From the NCBI GenBank assembly GCA_026413185.1, contig CM048652.1:7904248-7968247 (forward strand): a DNA stretch of 64,000 bases, read 5' to 3'. Of this stretch, positions 34,573-48,603 are shown in pieces; position 1 is the stretch's first letter, and the number at the start of each line of letters is the position of its first letter. The translations under genes were made by a program, and so were the position numbers. The stretch is from Pueraria montana var. lobata (taxonomy: Eukaryota; Streptophyta; Magnoliopsida; Fabales; Fabaceae). Below the pieces are notes generated by a model. It saw only the letters and a program-made list of their open reading frames with translations, did no database searches and was not told the origin of the DNA.

Positions 34573-37500
34573 TTAAATTTTTGAGAATACTTCTCTGTAG
34601 ACAATATTTTTGGTAGTTGACATCCTTTGGTTATAGTCATCACAAATTAACAACTTCAATCCAGATTTACTCTTCACACGGGAAACTGCAACATATAGTT
34701 GACCATGAGAGAAGACGGGCCTAGGTAAGAATACACCAACTTGAGACAAACTTTGTCCTTGACTTTTGTTTATGGTCATTGCAAAACAAACAATTAGAGG
34801 AAATTGACGCCTTTGAAATTTGAAAGGAATCATTCGATCAGAAGGCACTAAATTCATTCGTGGGATGCAAACTTTACAACCAATGTTGTTACCAGTAGCA
34901 ATAACTGCACCAATGATATTTAAACCAAGTTCCTCAACAATAAGTCTAGTTCCATTGCATAAACCAGATGATACATCAACATTTCTTATTAACATAACAG
35001 GAACTCCTTTTTTCAAAATCAAACGATGATCAGGTAAACCAGAGCATTTGATATCATTTAAGAACTCAGTAGTTAACCAATCTGCTTGAACACTAACATC
35101 ATCATCAACTTTTAATACAAAATCTGAGCTTAAATAATCTTTCTGTTCACCAGGTAATAATGACAAAACATACTGATTGACACTGTTAACAACTTCTAAA
35201 GTGGGCGCTAAAATAGCACGGTCTTTGAAGTAATCAACGTTGCCAAATTCTTGTATCAAGTTAGGATACGTTGTGCTTACTATGTCTTCAATAGGAAGTC
35301 CATTCTCTATAACCAACAAATCAGGAGGCATTTCGATGTCAGATTCACCATCATTATAAATTCCTAGTGTACCATCACCCAATGCAAGAATCCAATTTGC
35401 AAATTCTTGTATTTCCTGCTGTTGATGACTATTATGAAGATTTTGTAATCGCATGTTATAATTTAACGTAGGACCTTACAAAACTTCCATAATCTTGAAG
35501 AGTTAACAGTTGCCAAAACAATTTCACTTCTATTAGCATTAGGAACAATAGGTAGAATTTGCCTAAAATCACCACTAAGAACAACAACTTTACCACCAGA
35601 AACCTTATGCATACTACCACTAACTTTGAAGCGCATAAGGTCTCTCAAAGTCCTATCAAATGCTTCAAATGCCCATCTATTTACCATTGGTGCTTCATCC
35701 CAAATAATTAAAGAAGCATGTTGTAGCAATTCAGCCTTTAAACTACCCATCTTAATATCACAAATGAATCTTCAGTGAGATGTATTGGAATAGCAAATTG
35801 AGAATGTGCAGTTTTCCCACCAGGCAACAACAACGAAGCAATTCCACTGGAAGCAACATTTAAGACTATTTTTCTTTCAGATCTTAACCTGTATGACAAT
35901 GTATTCCACAAAAATGTTTTTCCAGTTCTCCCATAACCATATACAAAGAAAAAACCACAATCTCTAGAATCACAAGCTCGACAAACTTCATTATAAACCT
36001 TCTTTTGATCAACATTAAGTAATATGAAATTCTCATCATGCAATTGTTTCATTTCATGAACATCATAATTTAATTCATTGAAAATGAAAATATTTCCAAA
36101 TCCGTCAACATCTTCACCATGAACCGTAGGCATTGTATCATAGTCCTTTAATGACTTCCCATTTAACATCAATAATTTCTCAATCTCAACCAAGCATAAT
36201 CTTTTCAATTTGTCATCTGGAATCAATAAATCTAAAGAAAAAAATTTTATATCAAGATATATGATATTTTAAAAATTAAAAAAATTAAGAAATTAATGAA
36301 GGAAACTAAAAACATTATTAACAACATACATTACCTGGACAATTCAAGTTCTTCCTTTTTTCGTACAAAATACCATCTGATAATATGTTCCAAGTTTCTG
36401 CCCAAACATCAAGAGGCCTTGACATACTATTGGAAAATAATAGACCAACAAATAACTTTCTAAGATAAACACCAGATGCAAATTTTGATGCTTCAACTAT
36501 TCCATCGATAAATTCTTTATCATTAGATAATAACCCCATTGCATTGCATGCATCACGAAATGTATCATATGTTCTACCATTGAAGGTTTTGAGATCTTCA
36601 AAAGATTTACATCCAACTTGTATGTTAAGCAACAATCTCATGTAGTATATTTCACTAGATGCAGGAGGAAAATAACTCAATCTTCCAACTGAAAATTCTT
36701 TTTTTCTAGGACGCCATTCCATTAAGTCGGTATCATAAACAAATACTTCTGGAAATTGAGAGAATGTCAAATTTCTACCTTCTATGTATTTAACATTTGC
36801 ATCAAACCAAGCTAGAAACATAGTTTTTTTGTTTATATTTCTAGCTAATACATTATCAATATTTTCAGTGTCCTTGAATATCACAACTTGTTGATCAGGC
36901 AAATGAAAACTTAATCTATGAACAGAAGGCCATCTAACATGAATATCAAATGCAAATATACGCCATATAGATTCACAAGGAGACAAATATATGCAATCAT
37001 AATATTGCTTGATTTCATCCAATTCTTCAATTTCAGTAGAGGATTCATGATTGTTGCCGATGGATAAAGTTATTCTATCAACACCTTTGTTCATATACTT
37101 GAAAAGATATTTAATTGAGTTGATTTTGTTGCAACACTCAACATTAATATGAGCTTGATACTTCATTAATAGTAATGGATTGTAAGGAACAATATATCTA
37201 TTGTCCAACTCAACTTCATTACGTATAGCACATATTCCAGTATCTCTTCGCCTGTATAATGCAAAACCATCATCATCAAATGATGTGGTATTTACAAACT
37301 TCTTAGGAAAATACTTTGAACATTTACCATTTCTCATACAAGGTGATTTCATTCTTCTAACACCACAAGGACCATGCACCATATATCCTGAAACTGCATC
37401 AAAAAGTTTAGGATATTTTGTAGGATCAGGAAATTCAGCACAAATAATTGAATCTATTTGTTGAGGGTTGTTAATTGTATTAGGAGCATCTAACCAAAGA

Positions 37501-38619
37501 ATGATATGAGTATGTGGTAAGCCTCTTTTTTGGAACTTAATAGTATACATGCCTGAAAAATACAAAAAAAAATTGCGTTAGTTAAAAATAACAAATATAT
37601 AGAGGATACTATTGCCTAAAAGATACAAATTGACAACAACAAATGTTTTCGTTATATATTTATAGACAATACCTGCAATAACATTCCCAAAATAAAGTCC
37701 TTTTTTAATGTGAAACAATCTACATAGTATATCAGGTCTATCATTAGAGCTCAGCTTATTTGAATCAAGATATCTTTGAATCTCAGGCAATTTCGGATTG
37801 TATGTAAGGGTAAGAAAAAGATCAGGATAACCAAATTGGCGACATATAGGCATAGCATCTTGACAATTTTGAAACATATACCGATTTGCACCAACAAAGG
37901 ATGATAGCAAAACAACTCTTGAACCAACAATAGATGGATCAATATCACCACGATTCACAGCTTCTTGAATACCAACTAAAAACTCCTTTCTAATATCATG
38001 TTGATGCTATCTAATATAAGACAACCTCTGCGATTCAATCATTGAATAAGTATCAACAACAAATTGTTGAAATAACCTTTGACTAATCATCAAAACGCTT
38101 ATCTCATTAACTCTATGTTGAATCCTAAATGAAATATACTCTCGAAGAGAAACACGTTTTCTCTTCTTGCCTGTGTTATTTGTTGAGGAGGCATTGAAAG
38201 GAGTATCTTCTTGGTGTCCATCTTCACCATTAGGAAACAATAAAGGATATTGTAATGGTATAAATGTTGTATGATTTTCATGAATTCTTTGAAGGACACC
38301 ATCATGTGATGCAACAATAATATCTCGACCACAATCAGATGTTTCAAAATCACCAACTATTAATCCAACAACTTCATCAACAGATGGCAAATTATAAGTT
38401 CGTGGGTCATTCAAGCGTTTTCTAAACAGTCTCAAAGATAATTTTTTAGGAAATCCACAAGAAAGACAATCACGAGCTCTTCTAAATGATTTAATTGTAC
38501 TTGTCAACCATTTCTAATAACTGAGATACCAATGAAGCATCAAATTGTTCATTATTGTCGGGCCTTTTTTTATAAGAAAAAAAAATAATATGTTACATAC
38601 ATAAATTCATTTATATTCA

Positions 38620-38709
<90 letters not shown>

Positions 38710-39179
38710 ATAGTGTGTGTCTAAATGTGTATATAAATATATGTAAGTATCTTTTGAGAAAACAAAGAGACATTAATTAAATAACAAAGGTATTGATAAT
38801 TAATAATAATTATAAAAATAAAATTTTAATTAGACATACCTGAATGAATTCATTCTATTTTCAATTTCATGTTTTGTGTCATATATATATATAGTTGAGC
38901 AAACTTTGGAGCTTCGCCTATATTGGGCAACAAACTGCCGATTCGATGATAATTTTGACCTCTAATAATAAATTGCGGAGGACCTCGACCGTCATTGATT
39001 TCAGTCTCAATTTTGCCACCATAATAATAAATAAATCATGATCAGAAAGATCAGTATTAGAGAATTGTAACCTTGGAATTCACTTTCCAAAAAAGAAGGA
39101 TGATCAACAACTGATTCAATGTAAGCTTCATTGACAATGTCTTCACAAACTGATGAATAATTCAGAATAATAGATTCTC
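34573..39179 (-). pseudogene. Helitron Rep/PIF1-type helicase
   Basis: Reading leftward: a Helitron N-terminal region (PPQFIIRGQNYHRIGSLLP near 38950), a second part (GYPDLFLTLTYNP), the HUH relaxase motif RGLPHTHIILWL near 37510, and the tyrosine region KYLFKYMNKG near 37090. The PIF1 helicase follows, with Walker A VYGYGRTGKTFLWNTL near 35950, Walker B LIIWDEAPMV and a C-terminal NKSQGQSL. Introns lie at 38564-38839, 37553-37672 and 36232-36334. The protein would nick, unwind and join DNA in rolling-circle transposition. It is broken by frameshifts near 39045, 38500, 35757 and 35460 and a TAG at 38007-38009. Catalytic residues themselves are still present. Confidence 0.92.
38622..38706. repeat. 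(TA)n(TG)n microsatellite in a Helitron intron
   Basis: About 24 TA units followed by about 18 GT units, inside the predicted intron between the first two Rep exons. Confidence 0.9.
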
Positions 39180-41779
39180 CTATAATTAAAAAGAAAAATA
39201 TATCGGTGTAAGATATAAAACACGAAACGGACAATAAATAAAAAGCATAAACATTGAATATTGAGCAAAATAGGAATGTATCAATCTCTAGAATTAGTAA
39301 TTGGCCAACATTAACCATACAACATGATTCTTTTTACATAGTTAAATAGCACACTGAATACAATAAACAAAATAAATTAAAAAGTGGTAGATGGATTTGT
39401 TACTTTTCAAAGATATAACTATTGAATAACAATAGTTAGCTTTAGGGCAATTATGCAGTAAAAAAAAATTGTTATATACCTGTATCCTGTAGAATCATTG
39501 AAGTCTAATGTTGAAGGATTTATTTAATTGTTACATCCTGAATTTAGCAAGCCATCTATGTAAGAAACATAATTTAATATTGTCACTTTATATTAATGTT
39601 ATAACTTTGACAAATAATTTGTATTAACACAAATATTATAATAAATAAATAATATAAGACTCTCATTATATAATTTTTAAAAATAACCATAGGTCCATCT
39701 ACATTAAATTATGTGTCCAAATGCGTATCATCTTTTCTAATAAAACCATATAGAAAAGGTTTGACTTTTAACAAAAAGGAAATTCATGAAGATATGAAGA
39801 AATCAAGTATGACTTACATCTTGAATATCAAATCGTAAAGCTCAACATAATGTCAGAAAGCTACTGGTAATTTTAAATGGTACAATTACGTTAAATAGTT
39901 AAAAAAATGGCATTCTTACTGCAGGATAAAGAAAAGCAATCTAATGAAGAATACTTTATATTAAATGAATTATTAAAAAAATATGGCATCAAAAAATAGA
40001 AAACATTGAAATTGAAATTATTCAAAAAGTATAAAACATTGAAACCGGTATAAAACAACAAACAAAAAGTGAGAATTGAAATTATTCCGTTCATATCTTG
40101 TCCGTGATTTAAAATGTGAGAGCTAGATGACGAACCAACCTCCGAAAATAATGAGAAGGAATTAGATTGATTAACTGAATTTAATAAAATAAAATGAAAA
40201 AGAAATAGTAAAAAAAATGGTACATAATCATAATCTAGAGGTGGAAGGATGAACAGAAGACTAACTATGATGCATTCGACTAAATCTAAAATTAAATCCA
40301 CTATCAGAAATTTCATCTTGAAAGGTGGAACTTGAAGGAGATGAGCTGCAGGAAAGAACTCTTCTTTTTCTTCTCATATTCTATATCTAAATGTAAGAAA
40401 ATGAATAAAATTAATATGAAAGATCACTTTCATTACAATGTATACTAATACAAATCATAATAAATGAAGAATACTATATCGAGAAAACCATACTGAATAA
40501 GAATGAAGAACAGTTCTTAGAAATAGGAGGATGAGAACAACAGCAACTGCTGAAATGAACATAATGAACAAAATAAATATAAAAAAATTTAAGTGAACAA
40601 ATAGAAAATATACTCTTCGATCTAATATAAGCACCACATATGCGAAAAAAGACAGAGAGGCAACATAGGGTAGGTAGGCATGGTATTGGCTCTAATTATT
40701 CAAATTTGAATATTCTGAAAACACTGACATATAAAGAGACAATATAATTAAATAATTAACAGTTTAATTTTTCAGGATTATAAAACTTTGAATAAATTAA
40801 AAACACAGAAAAAATATAATAATTTGAACTAAAAGTTTCAAAAATAAAAACATATAATTATATATTATTTGAAAATTTGTATTAGAAATCATTTAGAATG
40901 TAGCTGAATAAAATAAAATGAATAAAAATTTAATGAATAATTTTTATTTAATATATATCTAAATTGAACAATATTTAAGCAAATGTAACGTACATTAAAT
41001 TATTTTGATTATATTAATATCTATAGAAATTTGTCTTTTACATGAAAATATCCAAGAAAATTTATATTTAATATAGATCGTCTTATTATGTATTTTATGA
41101 TTGTCCAACAACTTATGAAAATAGTAATATATTTTCCTAGTGATGATGAGTCAGTATTATTGGACTTCAAAATTATATTTTGTACATATATTTGAATTAT
41201 TTGTATATTAAATAATGATATACAATTTTGTGTATGCATTTATAATACACCATTTTATATAGAAGTTATTAATATAAATAAACACTTATTCATCAATAAT
41301 TAATTAGGGTATAAGATGAATAAAACATGATTTTATAGCATTTCCAAAGAATTAAAAATTAGAATAAGCCTTTCTGTAATTAAATATAATTTGCTTTGAA
41401 AATGCATGTGGTAGATTAATGTATTAATATGTATAAAAATAATTAATAATTTTTTTTTAAGAAATTCAATAGAAAGGTCATGTTTTTAGTTCATGATTTA
41501 CAAACTTTAAAATACAATGTACATAAATTACTGTAGAGTTTCATAAGTAACGATTATAATGAACCAAAATAGAAACAAAAATTCAAAACCAATAACATAA
41601 TTTATGTACATACTGACCAAAAAAATCAAATGAGAAATCACCAAAACACACTTGATATGTTGCATGTTCCAACGTTTAAGGAACAATAGACAAAGCTAAA
41701 CAACAAGTTACATTATTCCAAAGGCTGAACATAGACTAATCACAAAACAAAATAATATAATATCCAGAGGAATAAATAG
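39180..41779. other. Spacer between Helitron Rep and an RPA-like gene
   Basis: AT-rich, mostly non-coding. On the minus strand 40377-40261 is a 38-codon frame starting MRRKRR and rich in Ser. It could be the first exon of the Helitron protein, by position and its basic start, but nothing confirms it. Confidence 0.4.
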
Positions 41780-44700
41780 TTAATTTAGCATCGATTTTTT
41801 TCCAACGACGATGAGTAACTTCTTAGACAGAACATTATTGTTTGAACACATCAGTAGTGGATTGAGGTCCGTTGGAATTCCTTGCAATATACCAATGGAT
41901 TCTCTAATAATGCCTCCAGAAACAACATGATCAGGAACACTATGATTACCAACGGAGTTGGAAGTTGGTATATCTCTTAAGGAAGGTTCTACTGGAGGAA
42001 AGAATAGATACACCTATATATCAGCAAAACTCAATTATTAATACATAAGTTAATTGAGAATATTAAAAATGAGAATATAAATCTTATAACATTAAATAAA
42101 ATACACAATATTAATGAAATAACTTTTATTCCTGGTGAAACGTTAGAATGTTCTTCAGAAACAAGAATTGATGGTATTTCAGTAGAAGATTGGATATTCG
42201 TTGCAATGTTTTCTAACATAGCAGAAGATTCATTATGTTAACCACTTGGAAGACAAGCTACAACAGATGTATTGGACAAAGGAACATCTGTTTCAGAAGA
42301 AACCTCTACAAAAGGAAACAATTCAAGGCCCTGCAAAAGCATTAAATGAAATATAGTGCAAATACCTCAATAAATTAACAAATATGAATATATAAAGGTA
42401 TCATAAAATACTCTCAATACTTAATACCCCCACCCTTTTAGAAGAATGATGTTTGTGCTCTTTTTCTTTGTTTAAATATATCTGAATTATATCCTCTTCA
42501 TCACAAATATTGGTAATTTTGCAAAAATTACCAACAACACCTTCGACGCAATATACTTTTTCCATCTTCATGAGGATCTCTTTCCCAACTATTCTTTTAA
42601 TAACTGGTGGTACCTCAGTAACAATAGGATCCTAGAATAGAAAAAAAGAACATAAACAAATATCAAATATTTTTACAAATGTAATCACTATGAAAAAAAA
42701 ATATTTATAGAAACAAACATTTACAACCTTCATGGCCATCAACACATCTTTGCAAGTCTTTTTCACAAGTTTTTCAGCATCCAGGTTAGAGAACTCAAAG
42801 TTCAAATAACTAACTCCATCTTACAATGACAAACACAAGGCATACCTGTAATGTAAAAATGATATACAATGTCAAATAGGAAAATTTGACTATAATTACA
42901 TTCAGGATTCATGATTCATCATACAATATACTGTTCAAGAAAATAAATTGTTTTTAAATTAACACAAAAACCATAAAAACAATTTAAAATTTTCCCCTAG
43001 TTTAGGAAAATAAATAGTAATGATAAAGACATATATCATATATTAATTATTAAAAAAAGAATTAAAATAAATAATTTGAGTGAATAACCTAGCAATAAGA
43101 CATATTTCCCATTCACGACATGATCCACAACGAAATGTAAGGTTCTCAAAGTTGACTGATTTGTTGCAACTACACCCATAATACCACCATCGTTCCTTTG
43201 GTACAATAGATGTAACTTTGGACCAAGCAACATACTCCTGATTATGTAAAAAGAATGATATATAAATCATACATACAAATAATGAGTAACATATAAAAAT
43301 GTAACCAAATAATAATAAACATATTTAATTAATATCTAAAATAAGGTATGATATAAAATTTGATATAAATATAAATAATAAATATTTAGAGAATAATTTA
43401 AAAAGATTTTAACCTCTAAAATAGTGTGAATCTGGTTAAATTTTTTTTATTATTCTTGCCGGTGAAATCATCTTTCATTGATAACTGTCTGGTGGGACCA
43501 CAAAACACTTGTAATGGATTTTTGAATTGAGATTGTTGGGACATCATCCTAAATTAACAAACAAAAAATACAAAAACATGACATGAATTAATATATAGTG
43601 GATATATTTTCCAACTATAACTATACATATATATTTTGAATCAATATATAAATATTTAACTTTTATAGAAGAATGTAGATTGTCTAACGAAAATATTACA
43701 TGTTTTCTAATATCAATAGTTCAATGATACGTGGATTGAATAGCAGTTTGGTGGTGGATAAATAATTTTGAACAACAGCATCACCTGAAATTAAACAATT
43801 AAGAATTATAATTATAACATATTGGGATTAATTAACAATGGACAAGTTATAACTAAACATAATAAAAATTGTCCATTAATATATATATTTACATCTAATA
43901 AACATTTAGAGAATCAACTGTACAAATAATAAATTGATTGAATTTACCGAAAAGAACAGAATCAACAGTTGTCATCTTAACAAATTGCAAAAAAACATTG
44001 GTCTGGAATTAGGGTTCTCGAGCATATGTTTACGGACAACATCTACATATTTACTAAAGAGAAGCACCCCAACCTTTCCGCTGAACACGGATAAAACTTA
44101 TTAGTATTTAAAGTTTTTTTCATTAACATAGTTGTTAATATTAATATATAACCATACGTCATATCTGTGACTTTGAGGATCATAAACTTGGTTGATTGGT
44201 CTGTTCTAACATACTCCCTTACGCCAGAAACCCCGATGAGCATTCCCATCACATCTATCAATACATTAAATTGAGTAAGAAAAGTATGTCATTGAAGAGA
44301 AGCAACAAAAAAAAAAGGAAATATTTAAATTAATTTGAAAAAATATGAATGAGTATACTTACCAAACAAACAGTCCAAGTGTATGTTATTTGCAGCAATT
44401 TGAGAACAACTCAATAAGAAATATCCAATGTCAGGAGGAAAATCATCCTCAACGCGGTAAATAAGTGTAGTATAAACAAAAGTAAGGCGAAAGGGATGTA
44501 TAGTAACCCGAATGTTGCGAATATTTTCCCAGACCTTAAAATTTTTTACACAATAAACAACATTCTCCACCATATTAAACTTATATGATTGAAGCAAATC
44601 CATCTTAACTGATGCTTGAATACGTGAACCCTTAAAGATAAAAAAATCAGTGGTCTCAGTGTTGGGCCGCAATACATAGGAATACGTGAAAAAAGGAATA

Positions 44701-44931
44701 TAAACTGAACAAAATATAAAAATTAACAAAGAAATATAATAGATATATTTGAAATATGAAAATATATAAGTAAAACCTGTGAATCCATTAATATCAACTC
44801 CATAGAGTCAATCTCAGCAACATTGTTCTTATGGGGTTGATGATAAAGTCTCAAGACCTTTACTTTAATGAAGTAAGCTTCAGAGCAGGGGGTAATCGGC
44901 TAATCATTTGAAATGGGACTAAAGAAGTCAT
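41780..44931 (-). pseudogene. RPA70-like gene 3, with zinc knuckle, several frame breaks
   Basis: Exons (minus): 44931-44777, 44630-44363, 44254-44158, 44080-43948, 43784-43700, about 43549-43410, 43237-43089, 42845-42728, 42631-42434, 42330-about 42125, 42013-41780. The order is an N-terminal OB fold, a second OB fold beginning VMGMLIGVSGVREYV, and a DBD-C-like fold with WWYYGCSCNKS and FRCGSC, a four-Cys zinc knuckle. RPA70 binds single-stranded DNA; RPA1-like ORFs are common in plant Helitrons. Frameshifts fall at short homopolymers (C5 in exon 1, T7 in exon 4, A8 in exon 6), and TAA codons lie near 42821 and 42240. It lies upstream of Rep/helicase in reading direction. Confidence 0.82.
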
Positions 44932-45221
44932 GATGAAAGGCGAGAATGTATAAGAGCTATGATGTTTTGGTGGTAAGGGCGAAAGATAAGAAAAGTAGAA
45001 GGATCAACTCTTTTACTATATACACCCAAAACAGTCCGTCGATTATCCAGCTAAGATATTACATTAAAATATTATATATATATATATATATAAAGTTAAA
45101 AGACAAAACGAACAAATATTAATGCAAGTAAAAGTGGTTTCTTACTTTTTTAATTGTTAAATATTTATTAAATTTATTAAATTATATATTATTTGAATCT
45201 TAAATTTATTGAATTACAATG

Positions 45222-45292
<71 letters not shown>

Positions 45293-45832
45293 TATATACA
45301 TATAATATATTTGTTAGATTTAACAAATATTAAAAGACAAGACAAATAAATTATAATGAAAGTAACAGACATTTGTTACTTTTTCAATTGTTATTTATTT
45401 CTTACATTAATTATATTAAATTGTTAAAATATAAGGGTTATTGCTGGATGCATAATAAAACAAATATGATTCTTTTTTACGGATATTCTTAAATGATTTA
45501 TTTACGTTCAAGAAACTGAATAAAAGCATATAAAAAATAATTTCAGATGATAATTCACCCAAAAAGAAAAACACTACATATTTAAATATATAATGTATTT
45601 AGGTAGTTTTACCAATAAATATAATTTTTAATACATCTTGAAATATCATAACTAAATTGAAAATGGGTACGATAAATATATAACAGATTCTATTGACCAA
45701 ATTCTTATAGATTAATGTCGTGAAAGAAAAAAAATTCTTATGGAGTAGCAATGTTAGTTTATTTTACTAAACAAAAAAAAACATAGCAAATATATTACCT
45801 AATAAATATAAAAAGATACATGAATAAATGTG

Positions 45833-45886
<54 letters not shown>

Positions 45887-47792
45887 ATCAGTATGATAGA
45901 TATGAAAAAATATAAAATAAAAGGTAATTAAAGTTACATCACTTAGCCAATAAAATAGAAAATAGGCAATAGTCAATTAGATAAATATTATTAAATATTG
46001 ATTTGTATTAGTTTTTAAATATTAGAACATCATATATTATTTACATCCTGAACATTAAATGCGGACTGATAAGGAAAGAAAAATCTGTACTACAACTGTA
46101 AATTCCAGACATTGGAAGCAGAAAAAAAATATATAAAACTGACATTCCTTAAAAAATGTTAGCTATATCACGTCGGCATTTAATGTGAAACAGGTTAATC
46201 CCATGACACTTCCAAATATTGATTTTTCATGAAAATAAATATATACTAATATAAGTACTTTATATAATACTTTAAAAGTACTTAACTCTGTGTTGCACTA
46301 TATATTGATAAAAAAAAACAATACAATCAAGTACTTTATATAGTAATTTATATCTGACATGATCTGAAATAGTGAACATCAGTCTCCCAGTCAGACATTC
46401 AATGGCCAACGTACATGACGAAAGTGTCAAATGGCCTAAGCTAGAATACTACAAATTCACTAATATAGAAAATACTTACACTTATAGTAACAGAAATACA
46501 TAATTATATTTTAGTGTTCAGATATACATATAGATAATATAATATATTTTGGTGATTTTATTTATATCTTATTGAAATATTTAATTACAATTACTATAAT
46601 ATATATTTTTTATATTGATGATAGTGACTATTAAAAAATTATTTTAATATGTCAAATATGTGTAAATATCTATATATTCAATAGTGAATAAAATACTTAA
46701 ATCACATTAAAAATTAATCACCAAACATATAAATAAAAATTTGAATAAAAAGAAAAAACTTCAAAACAAAAAATGAAGATAAATAGATAGATTGAATGAC
46801 TACATCACATCATATCAAAGTAAGAAAATATTGAAAGCAATTACATTAAATTCACCTGCAGACCAGAAGGATCTAGTTCTACAAACATGTACTCGTTAGA
46901 GAAAATTTTTTAACTCTGGTACTCACCACAAAAAGTAACCATTTTGTTATTTAGAAAATAATTAAAAAAAATTATTAAAGAACTCTGTACCTGATTACCA
47001 TCTATATTATAGTCCTAACAATAGTAATTTTTCATGAATATATTAATGGTTACAATGAAGCTTCTTTTATTTTGGATTTGAATTTGTACCATGTTATTAG
47101 TAAAGACCACTTAGATTATAGTCAAGTGAACTTTTTTCTAAAAATTAGAAATGAGCTTTGTTAGATATCTTATCTTTTATATTTAGATTGAAAGGATATA
47201 CTGCAATGCAAATAGATGTTCGGTTTTACATAAATATCACTATATATGATCAAACACTATTATATACATCACTGTGTGTTATTGAATAAACTAATTTAAT
47301 TAATAATTAGATATAAATAGAATACTAAATTTACATAATAAAGTTGAATTAAAAATTAAAAATCGCATAATATTTATTGATTTGACTAATATTTTTTACA
47401 TACACAATTTTTTTAAAATATACAGTACTTGGGAATTAATGGAAACATGATAGTTAATAAACTTATTGAATATATTTTTTTAAAACAAAAAAAAAACAAA
47501 AACCCCAGTATCATATAATAACAATAATTAAAAAAATTATCAAATTTATTAACATTAGTAACATAATGAATAACATAGTATTAACAAAAAAAAAAAAAAA
47601 ATATTAAATTCTTATGAAAAATTAAGCATAAAGTTATTAAAGACATAAAATAATAACAAAATATATTGTAAGAAAGAACATTGTTAGTAAAAAAGAATAA
47701 TTGTGAACTTGAGTCCTCAACTACACAAAATAACAATAACAATATATTATTAAAATAATATAATCATAATATAATAAACTCTATACTTATGG

Positions 47793-47840
<48 letters not shown>

Positions 47841-48603
47841 TTAACAGACCATATTTAAATTATTTTTTGCTTTTATTTTCATAAAACTGTCTAAATTTAT
47901 GAAAAAAAGATATATACAATCTTATAAGCTCATTTGACATATCACACCTTCCAGTGAAAATATGACTATATAGGTAATATTTAAAATTTTTGCATTCTTT
48001 TTAAATCATCGATCATATTATGATATCTATTAGGGGCAGTAAATATATAATAAAATAATTTGGCAATAGTTATAATCAAGAGTTAAATTAAAATGATAAG
48101 CAACGTAATATAACAAAGTGACCCATAATGAAAAATTGTGACGTACAAGCATGAAAGATCTAACGAAAGCAAAAAAATAAAATGTAGAACATACGTAATC
48201 AAGAGATATGGTTTTGAAGCAGAATTAGGTAAAAGAAAATTATATCATCCTTTTTGGATGAAATTAAAAAATTGTATTCACTTATAAAATAACCTTCATA
48301 CTTTAAAACGACAAAATGTAATTTCAAAGGTAATGGACTTAAGATTTGTTCAAATAGTAAAAATATATTATATCATGGAAAAATGTTGAATTTCCTTGAG
48401 TTGGTTGTCCTATAAAAAAGGTATCTCTTGAAGACATAAACTACTCTAATATATAAGATAGAAATTAAAGAATATTCAACTTAATATTTAAGTTAAATAT
48501 TGTCAAGATAATATAAGAAACCTTAAAATAATATTAATCAAATACAATTGCATTCAAGAATGTATAATTAGTAAATTCCAAATTGAATGCTCTTGTGAAA
48601 AGT
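44932..48603. other. AT-rich spacer with TA microsatellites
   Basis: No gene seen. (TA)n tracts lie at about 45068-45092, 45223-45280 (followed by a short CA run), 45835-45881 and 47799-47838. Sequence is over 75% A+T by eye. Confidence 0.55.

Noticed and set aside
45767..45976. Minus-strand frame with a long Tyr-Ile repeat
   Set aside because: It is the translation of a (TA)n microsatellite.
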